A stretch of DNA of 38,937 nt from CAZZBK01 sp964652155 (GTDB lineage Bacteria; Planctomycetota; Planctomycetia; Pirellulales; PNKZ01): assembly GCA_964652155.1 (NCBI GenBank), contig CAZZBK010000040.1, positions 1 to 38,937 on the forward strand, in the 5' to 3' direction. Within the stretch, counting starts at the first letter, position 1. Each line of letters opens with the position of its first letter. Of this stretch, positions 6,816 through 14,931 are shown one piece after another. The translations under genes and the position numbers were made by a program. The notes beneath the pieces are model-generated. The model ran no database searches and was not told where the DNA came from. It was given only the letters and a program-made list of their open reading frames with translations.

Positions 6816-9800
6816 TCATTTCACCTTAATGACCCCGTCGGCGTTTGCGGCGTCGTCCTTCGGCGGCTCGCTGCCGGTGTCGATGACCATGAACGACGAC
6901 CAGAAGAACGGATGATTCGCGAGCGGCGGCACGTCGATGCCGGTGGGGAGAATGCGGGGCTCGGCCGACACGTCGATCGGCGTCGCCGAGGTGAGCTTGA
7001 CGGCACGCTGCCAGGAGGCCGACGCGGTCGAGTGGGGCAACTCCTGGGCAAACTCGCGCACCAGTTCGTAGCTGCTGTGTCCGCCGGGTCGCCAGCGGCT
7101 GATGAGAATGGTTCGCGCGCCGGTGGCCATGAGCCCGCACGTGGTGACGAACAACTCGGAGCCGTCGCCCGCTTTCTTCAGCGCGCCTTCGGCCGGGGTG
7201 TGAAAGCCGGGCAGAAAAATTTCTTGCGGGCCGCCCCAAGGCAATCGCAGCCAACTGCCCAACGAACTCGATGGTGCCGCTTTGTCGAGTGGAAACAACT
7301 GCACGCCGAACAGATCGGTCTCGCTTGGCTGCACCTCGCCCAAGACCATCAGCCGATCCATGAGCGTGGTGTACACGTTGGCGCCGGGGAGCAGGTGCCC
7401 TTGCACGGCGATGGCCCCCTTGATCGAGCGGGCGATTTCGTCAAAGGCCTGCCGCGCGACGTCATCGTCGTCTTGCGGGTAGAGCCGGCCGAGCATGGCG
7501 ACCATGTTTCCCTTGACGTTCCGCGGCCGAGAGTCGCTCAGCGCCAGCCCGACGGTTGGCGCGTAACGGAGTCGCACGCGGCTCAGCAGCGGCGCGGGAG
7601 TATCGCTGCCCGCCACGAGCAACGACTCGAACGGGACATACCAGATGACGTTGTCAGGGATGATGATCAGTTCTTGAAACTGCTTGATGTCCGCTTTCGA
7701 GCCGCTCCAGAGGGCCGTGAACAGCTCTTGCGCCGGCTTCTTCCATTTGTCGTCGCGCAGGTCATCGAGCTTGAGCTGCTTGTTCTGATCCCAGTTGCCT
7801 AGTCCGCGTAGCATGGGGTCGAGCGACTTGTGGAGCTGCGCAAGGGGTGGCACGCCCCAGTAACCGTACTTGTCGTTGGTCATCAAGAAGGCGTGTAACT
7901 GCTTGCTCGTGTTGAAGAACGCCCAGAGCGCGTGACCGCTGGGTAGCGACTTCTGCACGTCTTTAATGCTATGCAAGGGGGGGAAGACCAAGTTGCAGGC
8001 CTCGCGGCGGGTCGCGATCTCGCGCAGCACAACCTCCTGCGCCGCGCTGGCCACGGCCATCTCGTCACACTTGGCAATCAACGCGCGCTGCGCGGGCTGC
8101 TCGCTCGGCGCGAGCGGCGCGTCCTTCAACTGCTCACGCAGCTTGCGAACCGTCTCCGACGCCTTGGCATATTGCGGGTAACGGGTCAAAATTTCTTGCC
8201 GTTGTAATTGCGTGGTGCGATCCAACGACTCGAGGGGCGATTCAAGCACCCAGCGCAAATTGAGCAGCCGGCCGCCAAACTCGAGCGCCGACAAAAATCG
8301 GTGCCGCCGCGCCATGTCGGCGATCTCGACCGCTCGTTCGTACTCTTGGCGTTCGATCGCCACTTCGAACCAGTTCTCGTAGCTGATGCCGTGCGGCCAG
8401 ACGAGCTTGCCCATCGTCTCGAGCGGATCGACCGACCAGTCGGCCGCTGTCGGGTCGCGGAGCAAGGTCGTGTAGGTGTCCATGGCCACGCGCGGCGTGA
8501 TCAACTGCGTTTTCGACCAATTGTCGACGAGCGTGATGTGCCAGAGCCACATCGACCCGCCGCGCTGGAAGGTCATCGCCCGCTCGAAGGCCTTGTCGCC
8601 GTTGGCGACCTGGCCGTCTTTGTAATTCGATTGGGCCACCAGGTACTGATAGCGAGCGCCGATCTTGCCGGCGGGCATGCCGCTGCCGGTCATGCGAATG
8701 CGGGCCTGATCCAACGACTGCTGCGCGATTTTGTTCTCTCCCAGCACGATGGCGTTTTCGGCCGTCATGATGTGCAGCGAGGTGAGCAGGTGCAGGAAGC
8801 TATTTCGCTGGGCCCATTGCGTCGCCAGCAACAGCGGCGGGAAGATGCCCTGACGCTGCGTGGCCATGTGGATCGTGAACCCCAGCCGGAACGCCTCTTC
8901 GAGCACCTGCGGGTTCGGATACTGGACGGCCGACAAACTCGCTTCGAGCAACAAGTTCAACGCGCCGTCGTAATCGTTGTTGGTGACCGCGATCCGTCCG
9001 AGCTCGAGCAAGGCCATGCTGGTGAGCGGGTGATCGAATTGGCCACCGGCGAGCACGGCGCGTTCGAGTTCTTGCTTGGCCTGGGCGTCTTTGCCGTTGG
9101 CCACGTAGGCCATGCCGAGTTGCAGACTGATCCAGCATTCGGACCAATGGTTGGGTTGCCCGGGCCGGCGCGACAAGGTGGTCAGGACCTGGGCATTGAG
9201 CGCGTCGTGTGGGCTCAGTGGGCCCAACAGCTCGGTGCGTCGTTTGAGCGCCAGCGCGGTGCAGCGGACGACCTCGGCGACGTTGAGGGGAAACAAGGTC
9301 GGGTTTTGCACGACGCCGCCGCGCAACAGGGCCTGCTGCTGGTTGAGTTGCCCCATCGCCATCAGAAACGTCTCATCGTAGGTTCCCAGTTGTCGCTGGC
9401 GGCGCGACGGTCCCCACGGCGCGTTGATGAGTTGGCCGGGCTGTAGTCCGCGGATGGGCGTGAAGCGGGCGTTGACCATCCAGTCGGCGTGTTGCAGATA
9501 GACGTTGAGCGCGGTGGTAAAGGCCGCGAGCGCGTTGTTATGCTCGCCGAGTTGGTACGAGCACTCGCCAATCATGGCGTAGACGCAGATCGAGTCGATC
9601 CAATTGCCTTGGAAGCTTTTGATGACCCCGGACTGCGCTTCGCCTTGCAAATTGGCGAGCGCCGCCTGATAGGAACCGTCGTAGTAGTCTTGCAGGTACA
9701 GGAAGTAGCGGTTCGAGGGGGCGCGCATCGCCTGAGCCGACGCCGGTCGAATGTCGGCCAGCACGCCGCTGACGAGCGCCAGCACGCAGAGGGCGAGTTG

Positions 9801-9848
9801 CCAGCATCGCCGCGACAGCAACCACGGCCAGCTCGATTGCCGATTCAT
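6816..9848 (-). CDS. Secreted TPR + CHAT-domain protein (caspase-like)
   Basis: Protein of 1010 residues starting at the ATG at 9848. An N-terminal signal peptide is clear: basic start, LALCVLALVSGVLA core and an Ala-x-Ala-like cleavage near ASA-QA (about residue 39). Residues from about 45 to 550 look like TPR/SEL1-type helical repeats (for example ALLELGRIAVTNNDYDGALN and YERAVEIADMARRHRFLSAL). A linker leads to a C-terminal CHAT domain: LIIIPDNVIWYVPFESL, then H883 in LPGFHTPAEG, then C904 in ELFVTTCGLMATGARTILIS, ending HPFFWSSFMVID. CHAT domains belong to clan CD peptidases with a His/Cys dyad. The 21-residue His-Cys spacing and the short stretch between C904 and GARTILIS make this a compact CHAT variant. 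Export to the periplasm is unusual for well-known CHAT proteases. It stands alone; substrate unknown. Confidence 0.88.
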   Translation of the reverse strand: MNRQSSWPWLLSRRCWQLALCVLALVSGVLADIRPASAQAMRAPSNRYFLYLQDYYDGSYQAALANLQGEAQSGVIKSFQGNWIDSICVYAMIGECSYQLGEHNNALAAFTTALNVYLQHADWMVNARFTPIRGLQPGQLINAPWGPSRRQRQLGTYDETFLMAMGQLNQQQALLRGGVVQNPTLFPLNVAEVVRCTALALKRRTELLGPLSPHDALNAQVLTTLSRRPGQPNHWSECWISLQLGMAYVANGKDAQAKQELERAVLAGGQFDHPLTSMALLELGRIAVTNNDYDGALNLLLEASLSAVQYPNPQVLEEAFRLGFTIHMATQRQGIFPPLLLATQWAQRNSFLHLLTSLHIMTAENAIVLGENKIAQQSLDQARIRMTGSGMPAGKIGARYQYLVAQSNYKDGQVANGDKAFERAMTFQRGGSMWLWHITLVDNWSKTQLITPRVAMDTYTTLLRDPTAADWSVDPLETMGKLVWPHGISYENWFEVAIERQEYERAVEIADMARRHRFLSALEFGGRLLNLRWVLESPLESLDRTTQLQRQEILTRYPQYAKASETVRKLREQLKDAPLAPSEQPAQRALIAKCDEMAVASAAQEVVLREIATRREACNLVFPPLHSIKDVQKSLPSGHALWAFFNTSKQLHAFLMTNDKYGYWGVPPLAQLHKSLDPMLRGLGNWDQNKQLKLDDLRDDKWKKPAQELFTALWSGSKADIKQFQELIIIPDNVIWYVPFESLLVAGSDTPAPLLSRVRLRYAPTVGLALSDSRPRNVKGNMVAMLGRLYPQDDDDVARQAFDEIARSIKGAIAVQGHLLPGANVYTTLMDRLMVLGEVQPSETDLFGVQLFPLDKAAPSSSLGSWLRLPWGGPQEIFLPGFHTPAEGALKKAGDGSELFVTTCGLMATGARTILISRWRPGGHSSYELVREFAQELPHSTASASWQRAVKLTSATPIDVSAEPRILPTGIDVPPLANHPFFWSSFMVIDTGSEPPKDDAANADGVIKVK

Positions 9849-10176
9849 GACGTGATCTCTCGAATGGGAATCGCTCGAATGATCGGGACTGTCGCCGTAA
9901 GTCGGACGACAATCCGGATCTTCAACTTACTATTTTATCCAGCCGGGGGCAAAACGCTCGACCGTTCAGGCCGGGCCGATCGGAATCGACGCTCTCAGGG
10001 AGGCCTTCTTGCCGATTTTGACGATTATTCCACAAGTTCGTTTTGGAGCGGGTCGATATCTAGCCCTGACAACTCGACCGCCGGGAAGTTGCCTCGCTTG
10101 CGCATGGTGATGAGGCGAACGGCCGACAGCGTTGCTGGCGGATGGGTTCACGGCGAACGACGAGCTACGGAGAATC
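9849..10176. other. Divergent intergenic region, 328 bp
   Basis: Separates the CHAT gene (-) and the small lipoprotein gene (+), so promoters for both should lie here. It includes an AT-richer stretch at about 9923-9938. I see no promoter strong enough to call and no gene. Confidence 0.5.
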
Positions 10177-10494
10177 ATGATGAAACGGATGGACGGACGA
10201 ACTGGGCTCGCTGCACTGTTGGCTCTGCTGGGCTGCGTGGCCATGACCGGCTGCCAGGTCGACATGGCTGGGCAAACGCTTCCCAGTCCGTACTATCTGG
10301 ATGACGACGTCCAGTACTTTCCGCCGGGTTATGAGTTTAAGCTGACCCGCGAGGCGGCGGCAATGAAGGCCATGCAGACCGGTGCGAGCTCGCCGAGCGG
10401 CCCGATCATTACGCCTCCACCCCCTGCTCCGGCTCCCGTGCCTGGCGCCGAGGCGGTACCACCCGCTGGCGAGGCGATCCCGCCCGGCATGTAA
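10177..10494 (+). CDS. Small proline-rich lipoprotein
   Basis: Protein of 105 residues (or 104 from the second ATG at 10180, which is better spaced from the GGAG at 10169-10172). The N-terminus has a basic start, the hydrophobic LAALLALLGCVAM and a lipobox MTGC, so it should be a lipid-anchored envelope protein. The mature part contains YYLDDDVQYFPPGYEFKLTR, then a Pro/Ala-rich tail. I recognise no named domain. The gene is followed after 52 bp by the YeaQ-like membrane protein, also on the plus strand. Confidence 0.8.
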   Translation: MMKRMDGRTGLAALLALLGCVAMTGCQVDMAGQTLPSPYYLDDDVQYFPPGYEFKLTREAAAMKAMQTGASSPSGPIITPPPPAPAPVPGAEAVPPAGEAIPPGM

Positions 10495-10546
10495 CGCGCC
10501 GACCGTGGTTTGATCACATCCCGCCCTAGCGCTAAGGCCCAAAGTC

Positions 10547-10942
10547 ATGTCGAGCCCCGACACAGTCCAGCTAATTCATGCTTGGGTGCACACGTTTCTA
10601 CTGTGGGTGGGCTTTGGCACGGTGGTTGGTCTGACCGCCAAGGCGCTGATGCCCGGCCGCGATCCAGGCGGAGCGCTCACCACGCTGCTGCTGGGGATTG
10701 CCGGCAGCGTCATTGGCGGCGGCGTGCTCGCGTTTGCCTGGGAAGGGCATCGGGTCACGCCCATCAGCGTCATCGGTTTCTTCACGGCCATGCTGGGCAC
10801 GCTGTTGCTGCTGGGCATGTACCGGCTGCTCGCCGGACCGTGGCTGCGACGCCAACAGATGTATGGCGACGCACCGCAAGCCGCTTCGGTCGCGCGGCGG
10901 CCTTTCTATCGTCGTCGCAGCACGCGCTACGAAGACGTCTGA
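10547..10942 (+). CDS. GlsB/YeaQ/YmgE-like small membrane protein
   Basis: Protein of 131 residues with three hydrophobic segments (LLWVGFGTVVGLTAKALM, LLLGIAGSVIGGGVLAFAW, VIGFFTAMLGTLLLLGMYRL), glycine-rich in the pattern of the transglycosylase-associated (GlsB/YeaQ/YmgE) family. The motif GxxxGLxAKxLMPGRDPGG is characteristic. Family members are induced by stress in several bacteria, but their molecular role is unknown. The C-terminal 30 residues are basic (RRPFYRRRSTRYEDV) and lie outside the usual family length of about 85-110. Confidence 0.85.
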   Translation: MSSPDTVQLIHAWVHTFLLWVGFGTVVGLTAKALMPGRDPGGALTTLLLGIAGSVIGGGVLAFAWEGHRVTPISVIGFFTAMLGTLLLLGMYRLLAGPWLRRQQMYGDAPQAASVARRPFYRRRSTRYEDV

Positions 10943-11081
10943 GCCCCGTCGTCGTGAGCCCCCTTTGCTAGCACCGATCGCGCGGCAACTGATCTTGCCC
11001 TTCGTCGCAGACTCGCGGCATGATAAGCGCTCGCCGTGGGCATGGTCGCCCGGGCAAAGATTGGCTCCGGCTTGCTTAGCG

Positions 11082-11873
11082 ATGCAACCTCACTCGACCT
11101 CGATCGCGGCGCGCGGCGCTTGGCGTCACTGGGCGCAACAGTCCCTGCGTCCTTGGATCAAGCAGCTCTACGGCCGGATGGCTCCGGTCCTACCACATGC
11201 TTGGCGGACGCGCTGGAAACATCAGCGCGAGCTGGGTTTCTGGAACGCACAGCTCGCGCACGGACAGGATAACGCCCAGGCGGACCTGTACTATCGCCAA
11301 CTCATGCTGGCCGTGGCCGACGAGCCCGACGACTCGTTTCTGGCCGGCAAGATTGTGGCCGATTTCGGCTGTGGTCCGCGTGGCAGTTTGAATTGGGCCA
11401 GCTCGGCCGCTCAGCGGATCGGCATCGACGTGCTGGCCGACGCCTACGCGCCGCTGGGCATTCGCCAGCATCGCATGACGTACGTCTGTTCGAGCGAGGC
11501 CGTGATTCCGCTGCCGAGCAACTACGTGGATGTGCTCTGGACGGTCAACGCGCTCGATCATGTGAGCAACTTGCGGGTGATGTGCCGCGAGCTGTTGCGC
11601 ATCTTGGCGCCGGGCGGCACGTTCATCGCCTCGCTGAATCTCGACGAGCCGCCGAGCCTGTGCGAGCCGCAACGGCTCGACGAGCGCACGATCCGCGGCT
11701 TGTTGCTCGATCACTTGCACGTGGACTCGTATCGCATTGCGCCGCAAGGCCCGCCGGAGAACATCTTCGCGCACTTCAGCGCCGGCCCGGCCGCGCATAG
11801 CGCCCCCAGCTCGGGCCCGCGGTACTTGTGGCTGCGCGCCACGAAGCCCCCTCACGCGGGGCGCGGAGAGTGA
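11082..11873 (+). CDS. Class I SAM-dependent methyltransferase
   Basis: Protein of 263 residues from the ATG at 11082. The SAM-binding motif I is IVADFGCGPRGSLNW near residues 92-106, followed by IGIDVLADAY (acidic end of strand 2) and LPSNYVDVLWTVNALDHV (motif II-like), then LRILAPGGTFIASLNL, a layout typical of the UbiE/Methyltransf_11 group. The N-terminal 60 residues are basic and aromatic and unassigned. Substrate unknown. The C-terminus is odd: the last codons lie in a 14-bp direct repeat that flanks a mobile-like element, and the stop codon falls at the junction with the element (see 11865-12032). Confidence 0.88.
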   Translation: MQPHSTSIAARGAWRHWAQQSLRPWIKQLYGRMAPVLPHAWRTRWKHQRELGFWNAQLAHGQDNAQADLYYRQLMLAVADEPDDSFLAGKIVADFGCGPRGSLNWASSAAQRIGIDVLADAYAPLGIRQHRMTYVCSSEAVIPLPSNYVDVLWTVNALDHVSNLRVMCRELLRILAPGGTFIASLNLDEPPSLCEPQRLDERTIRGLLLDHLHVDSYRIAPQGPPENIFAHFSAGPAAHSAPSSGPRYLWLRATKPPHAGRGE

Positions 11874-12046
11874 GCGTCACCGTTGTGGGTGGCTGGTGTT
11901 TTGCGCAGCAAAACCCGGCACTCTGAGGTGGTGTCAGAGGTGATTTTCCGGGTTTTGCTGTGCAAAACGCCAGCCACCCTACTAAATCATGCCCTGGATG
12001 CCAGTGTCTATTTGCCACCCATTTTTGAGATGCTCACGCGGGGCGC
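11851..12046 (+). mobile_element. MITE-like structured element, copy A, with 14-bp direct repeats
   Basis: The direct repeat CTCACGCGGGGCGC occurs at 11851-11864 and 12033-12046. Between them (11865-12032, 168 bp) lie a head ending AGCGTCACCGTTGT, a 32-nt arm at 11887-11918, a 29-nt loop, a complementary arm at 11948-11979 and a 53-nt tail ending TTTTTGAGATG. Each arm contains its own hairpin (GTTTTGC-GCA-GCAAAAC on the left). Same orientation as copy C. The left direct repeat lies inside the 3' end of the methyltransferase gene. Confidence 0.75.
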
Positions 12047-12070
12047 TGCGGCTGGGTCGACGTCACGGCG

Positions 12071-13336
12071 CTAGCTGGCGACCACGCTGATGACATGCGC
12101 GCCGCGCCAGCAGTAGCCGGCCGGATTCCAATCGATCGCGCCGTCGATCGGCTGGGTGCGGCCGAGCGCGTCGACCGCGCGGGTGTGCAACGTGTGCGTG
12201 CCCGGTTCGAGCATGAGCTCGGTTTGCCAGTGATGCCACGCATAGGGGCTCTTGGGGCGTTCGAGTTCGGCTCGCTGCCAGTGCGCTCCGCCGTCGCGTG
12301 ACCATTCCACGGCGTCGATCCGGGCCCGGCCGTCGTTCCAGGCGACGCCGCGCAGCGTCACACGACCGGCGCGCACGCGCTCGCCGTCGAGCGGCGCGAA
12401 GATCGTGTTCTTAATGCGCATATCCCAATTCGGCTCGCTGTTGTCGAGCCCATAGTCAAATGCCGAGCCAGGCTGCAGCGGTTGCAGCGGCGTGCGATAG
12501 CGCTTGGTCTGATGATGGTTGAACGACTCTTGAGCTTCAAACCGCAGCCGAGAGAGCCACTTCACGTTCATCGTGCCGTAATAGCCGGGCGTGACCAATC
12601 GCAATGGGCCGCCATGCACGGCCGCGAGCGGTTGACCGTTCATGTGCGTGGCGAGCAGTGAGCGATCCAGGGCATCGGCGAGCGGGAGGCTGTGTTCGAA
12701 ATCGGCGTCGGCGGTCGAGGAGGGGCTGTCTTGCCCCTCGGCGGTTAAAAACTTGGCGCGGGGATGCGGACGAACATCGAGCGCTTCGATCACCGACCGC
12801 ACGCTCACGCCGCGAAAAGTGACATTGGCCATGGCACCATGCGACCAGGGGCTCCCTTTGCAAAACACGGTCTTGCTGAACATGGCCCGACCGTTGCCCG
12901 AGCATTGCAGCACCACCTCATGCTCGACACGCGGCAATTGCATGAGCCGGTCCCAGGTGATCGCGCGGGGATATTCGACCAGCCCGGCGACTTCCACGGT
13001 CCAGTTTTTGGGCTCCACCGGCTGGAGCGTCAGCGCCCAGTCAGGGTGCTGGTTGTTGCGCACGAACATCAAGTCGACGGGCGTTTGCCGATGTTCGCGG
13101 AGCAGCTCCAGGGGCGTTTCGATCTCGAAGACCTTGGTGTTGTAGACGATCAACCGGCGGTCTTTTCCGGCGAGCGCCTTGTCGGCCGTGGGGAGGGGTG
13201 GCGCATCGGAGGCGAGCAGTCCGCGCCCGAGCAGCGCTGCCGAGGCGGCCGCACTGGACTGCAAAAACCGCCGTCGATCCAAGAGATATCGTTGATCGAA
13301 GACGCGAGACGAGCTGGGGTGTGGCGGGTATTGCAT
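12071..13336 (-). CDS. Sulfite-oxidase-family molybdopterin oxidoreductase
   Basis: Protein of 421 residues, start ATG at 13336. A Tat-type signal is visible: RRRFLQSSAAASAALLG near residues 20-37, so it should be folded with its cofactor and exported to the periplasm. The SUOX-type molybdopterin domain follows, with the cofactor cysteine C145 in LQCSGNGR and the downstream GPLRLVTPGYYGTMNVKWL. The C-terminal part (from about 290) is the Mo-co dimerisation domain, with VTLRGVAWNDGRARIDAVEW and the terminal AIDWNPAGYCWRGAH. The family oxidises sulfite or related sulfur compounds, passing electrons to cytochrome c. No cytochrome partner gene is adjacent. Confidence 0.92.
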   Translation of the reverse strand: MQYPPHPSSSRVFDQRYLLDRRRFLQSSAAASAALLGRGLLASDAPPLPTADKALAGKDRRLIVYNTKVFEIETPLELLREHRQTPVDLMFVRNNQHPDWALTLQPVEPKNWTVEVAGLVEYPRAITWDRLMQLPRVEHEVVLQCSGNGRAMFSKTVFCKGSPWSHGAMANVTFRGVSVRSVIEALDVRPHPRAKFLTAEGQDSPSSTADADFEHSLPLADALDRSLLATHMNGQPLAAVHGGPLRLVTPGYYGTMNVKWLSRLRFEAQESFNHHQTKRYRTPLQPLQPGSAFDYGLDNSEPNWDMRIKNTIFAPLDGERVRAGRVTLRGVAWNDGRARIDAVEWSRDGGAHWQRAELERPKSPYAWHHWQTELMLEPGTHTLHTRAVDALGRTQPIDGAIDWNPAGYCWRGAHVISVVAS

Positions 13337-13437
13337 GAGAGCGATTGTAAGCCTTTGGATAGTTGCCTCGAGGCTTTCAGCACGAAGGGAGGTAAGCGTC
13401 GAGCTCAATGATCGAGGAAAGCACGGTGCTTTCACGT

Positions 13438-13503
13438 CCGGTCCCAGAGGGACCGGCTATGTGAACGTGATTCGATGTCCATAGCCGGTCCCTCTGGGAC
13501 CGG
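13438..13503. repeat. Mirror pair of CCGGTCC palindromes
   Basis: Two 19-bp palindromes, CCGGTCCCAGAGGGACCGG (13438-13456) and CCGGTCCCTCTGGGACCGG (13485-13503), face each other. Including the adjoining CTATG/CATAG they form a perfect 24-bp inverted repeat (13438-13461 and 13480-13503) around an 18-nt spacer. The arrangement resembles paired REP units. It lies between the sulfite oxidase start and the DUF1501 end. Confidence 0.85.
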
Positions 13504-13529
13504 TTCTAACGGGTACTCCCTTCATCCGC

Positions 13530-14909
13530 TCAGGCCATGATGTCCTTGGCGACGACCCCGGCGACGTCGGTGAGCCGGAAGTCGCGCCCCGCGTAGCTGT
13601 AGGTGAGGCTCTCGTGATCGAGGCCCATCAGGGCGAGCAGCGTGGCATGCAGGTCGGTGGTGTGCATGCGCCCTTCGACGGCATGCTGGCCGAATTCGTC
13701 GGTGTTGCCGTAGGAGAAGCCCGGTTTGACACCGGCACCGGCCAGCCACATCGGGTAGCCGGTGATGTTGTGATCGCGGCCATCGACGCCTTGCGCGGTG
13801 GGCATGCGTCCAAACTCGCTGCCAAACAGCACCAAGGTCTCCTCCAGCAAGCCGCGCTGGTGCAGATCGGCCAACAAGGCGGCCACGGGTTGATCGATGA
13901 TCGACGTCTGTTTGATCAGGCCCTTGTGCAGGTTGCTGTGGTGGTCCCAGCCCGACTGCGTGATCTCCACAAATCGGACGCCGGCCTCGCTCAGCCGCCG
14001 TGCCATTAGGCACTGCCGGGCAAAGCTCCCCTCGGGACCCGGTCGCACGCCGTAAGCGTCGAGCACCGACTTGGGCTCGCGCGAGGTATCGAGCAGGGCG
14101 GGGACTTTGTCTTGCATGCGAAACGCGAGTTCGAAGGATCGAATGACGCCGTCGATTTCGTCTGGAGCGCCGGGCTTTTTGGCTAGCTCGCGGTTCATCG
14201 ACTGAATGAGTTCGAGCTGGCGACGCTGGAGCGACGCGGGCAACTCGGGACGCAGGTTTTGCATCGTGCCGCTGTCGTTGACGCGCGTGCCCTGAAAGTG
14301 CGCCGGCAGGAACGCGCTCCCGTAGTTGACCGCCCCGCCAAAGTTGGGCGACGGGTTGACGGTGATGTAGCCGGGCAAGTCTTGGTTCTCGGATCCCAGG
14401 CCGTAGAGCAGCCACGCCCCCATCGAGGGGCGCGTGAGCGAGGCGATGGCCGTGCCGGTATGCAGTTGCACGACCGCCTGCGGATGTGCCGGCGTATCGG
14501 TGTGCAAGCCGCGAATAAAGCACAGTTTGTCGACGTGCCGGGCCATGTTCGGCAGGAGTTCCGAGACCCAGGTGCCGGTTTCGCCATGCTGGGCAAACTT
14601 GAACTTCGAGGCCGTCAGCGTGGCACCCCCCGGGGCGCTCTTGCCGTTGCTCGCTTGCAGTTGCGGCTTGTACTCCAGCGTGTCCATCTGCGACATGGCA
14701 CCTTCCATGAACACGAAGATGATGCGCTTGGCCTTGACCGGAAAGTGCGGCGCCTTGGGCGCAAGCGGCGACTGCGAGTCCGACGCCGCTCCGCGCTGGC
14801 CAAGCAGGCTGGCCAGGGCCAGGTAGCCAAAACCGGCATGGGCGGTCTTCAGAACATGTCGGCGCGAGAAGACCGGCGGGGCGCTCGAGCGCAAGTGCGG
14901 GTTCAACAT
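13530..14909 (-). CDS. DUF1501 protein, Tat-exported (operon with DUF1549/DUF1553)
   Basis: Protein of 459 residues, start ATG at 14909, 22 nt after the stop of the DUF1549/DUF1553 gene and clearly in one operon with it. An N-terminal SRRHVLKTAHAGFGYLALAS looks like a Tat signal. The body has DUF1501 hallmarks: RIIFVFMEGAMSQMDTLEYK, SELLPNMARHVDKLCFIRGL, FVEITQSGWDHHSN, LVLFGSEFGRMPT and DGRDHNITGYPMWLAG. The family is sulfatase/alkaline-phosphatase-like in fold by general belief. It is vastly expanded in planctomycetes beside DUF1549/DUF1553 partners; the reaction is not established. Confidence 0.92.
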   Translation of the reverse strand: MLNPHLRSSAPPVFSRRHVLKTAHAGFGYLALASLLGQRGAASDSQSPLAPKAPHFPVKAKRIIFVFMEGAMSQMDTLEYKPQLQASNGKSAPGGATLTASKFKFAQHGETGTWVSELLPNMARHVDKLCFIRGLHTDTPAHPQAVVQLHTGTAIASLTRPSMGAWLLYGLGSENQDLPGYITVNPSPNFGGAVNYGSAFLPAHFQGTRVNDSGTMQNLRPELPASLQRRQLELIQSMNRELAKKPGAPDEIDGVIRSFELAFRMQDKVPALLDTSREPKSVLDAYGVRPGPEGSFARQCLMARRLSEAGVRFVEITQSGWDHHSNLHKGLIKQTSIIDQPVAALLADLHQRGLLEETLVLFGSEFGRMPTAQGVDGRDHNITGYPMWLAGAGVKPGFSYGNTDEFGQHAVEGRMHTTDLHATLLALMGLDHESLTYSYAGRDFRLTDVAGVVAKDIMA

Positions 14910-14931
14910 CAAAGCTTCTCCAAGCTGAGCC

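Noticed and set aside
8208..9446. 412-residue open frame antisense to the CHAT gene
   Set aside because: GC-driven shadow of a well-supported gene; no motif or start signal.
12063..12301. Short open frames around the end of the sulfite oxidase gene
   Set aside because: Shadows of the molybdoenzyme C-terminus.
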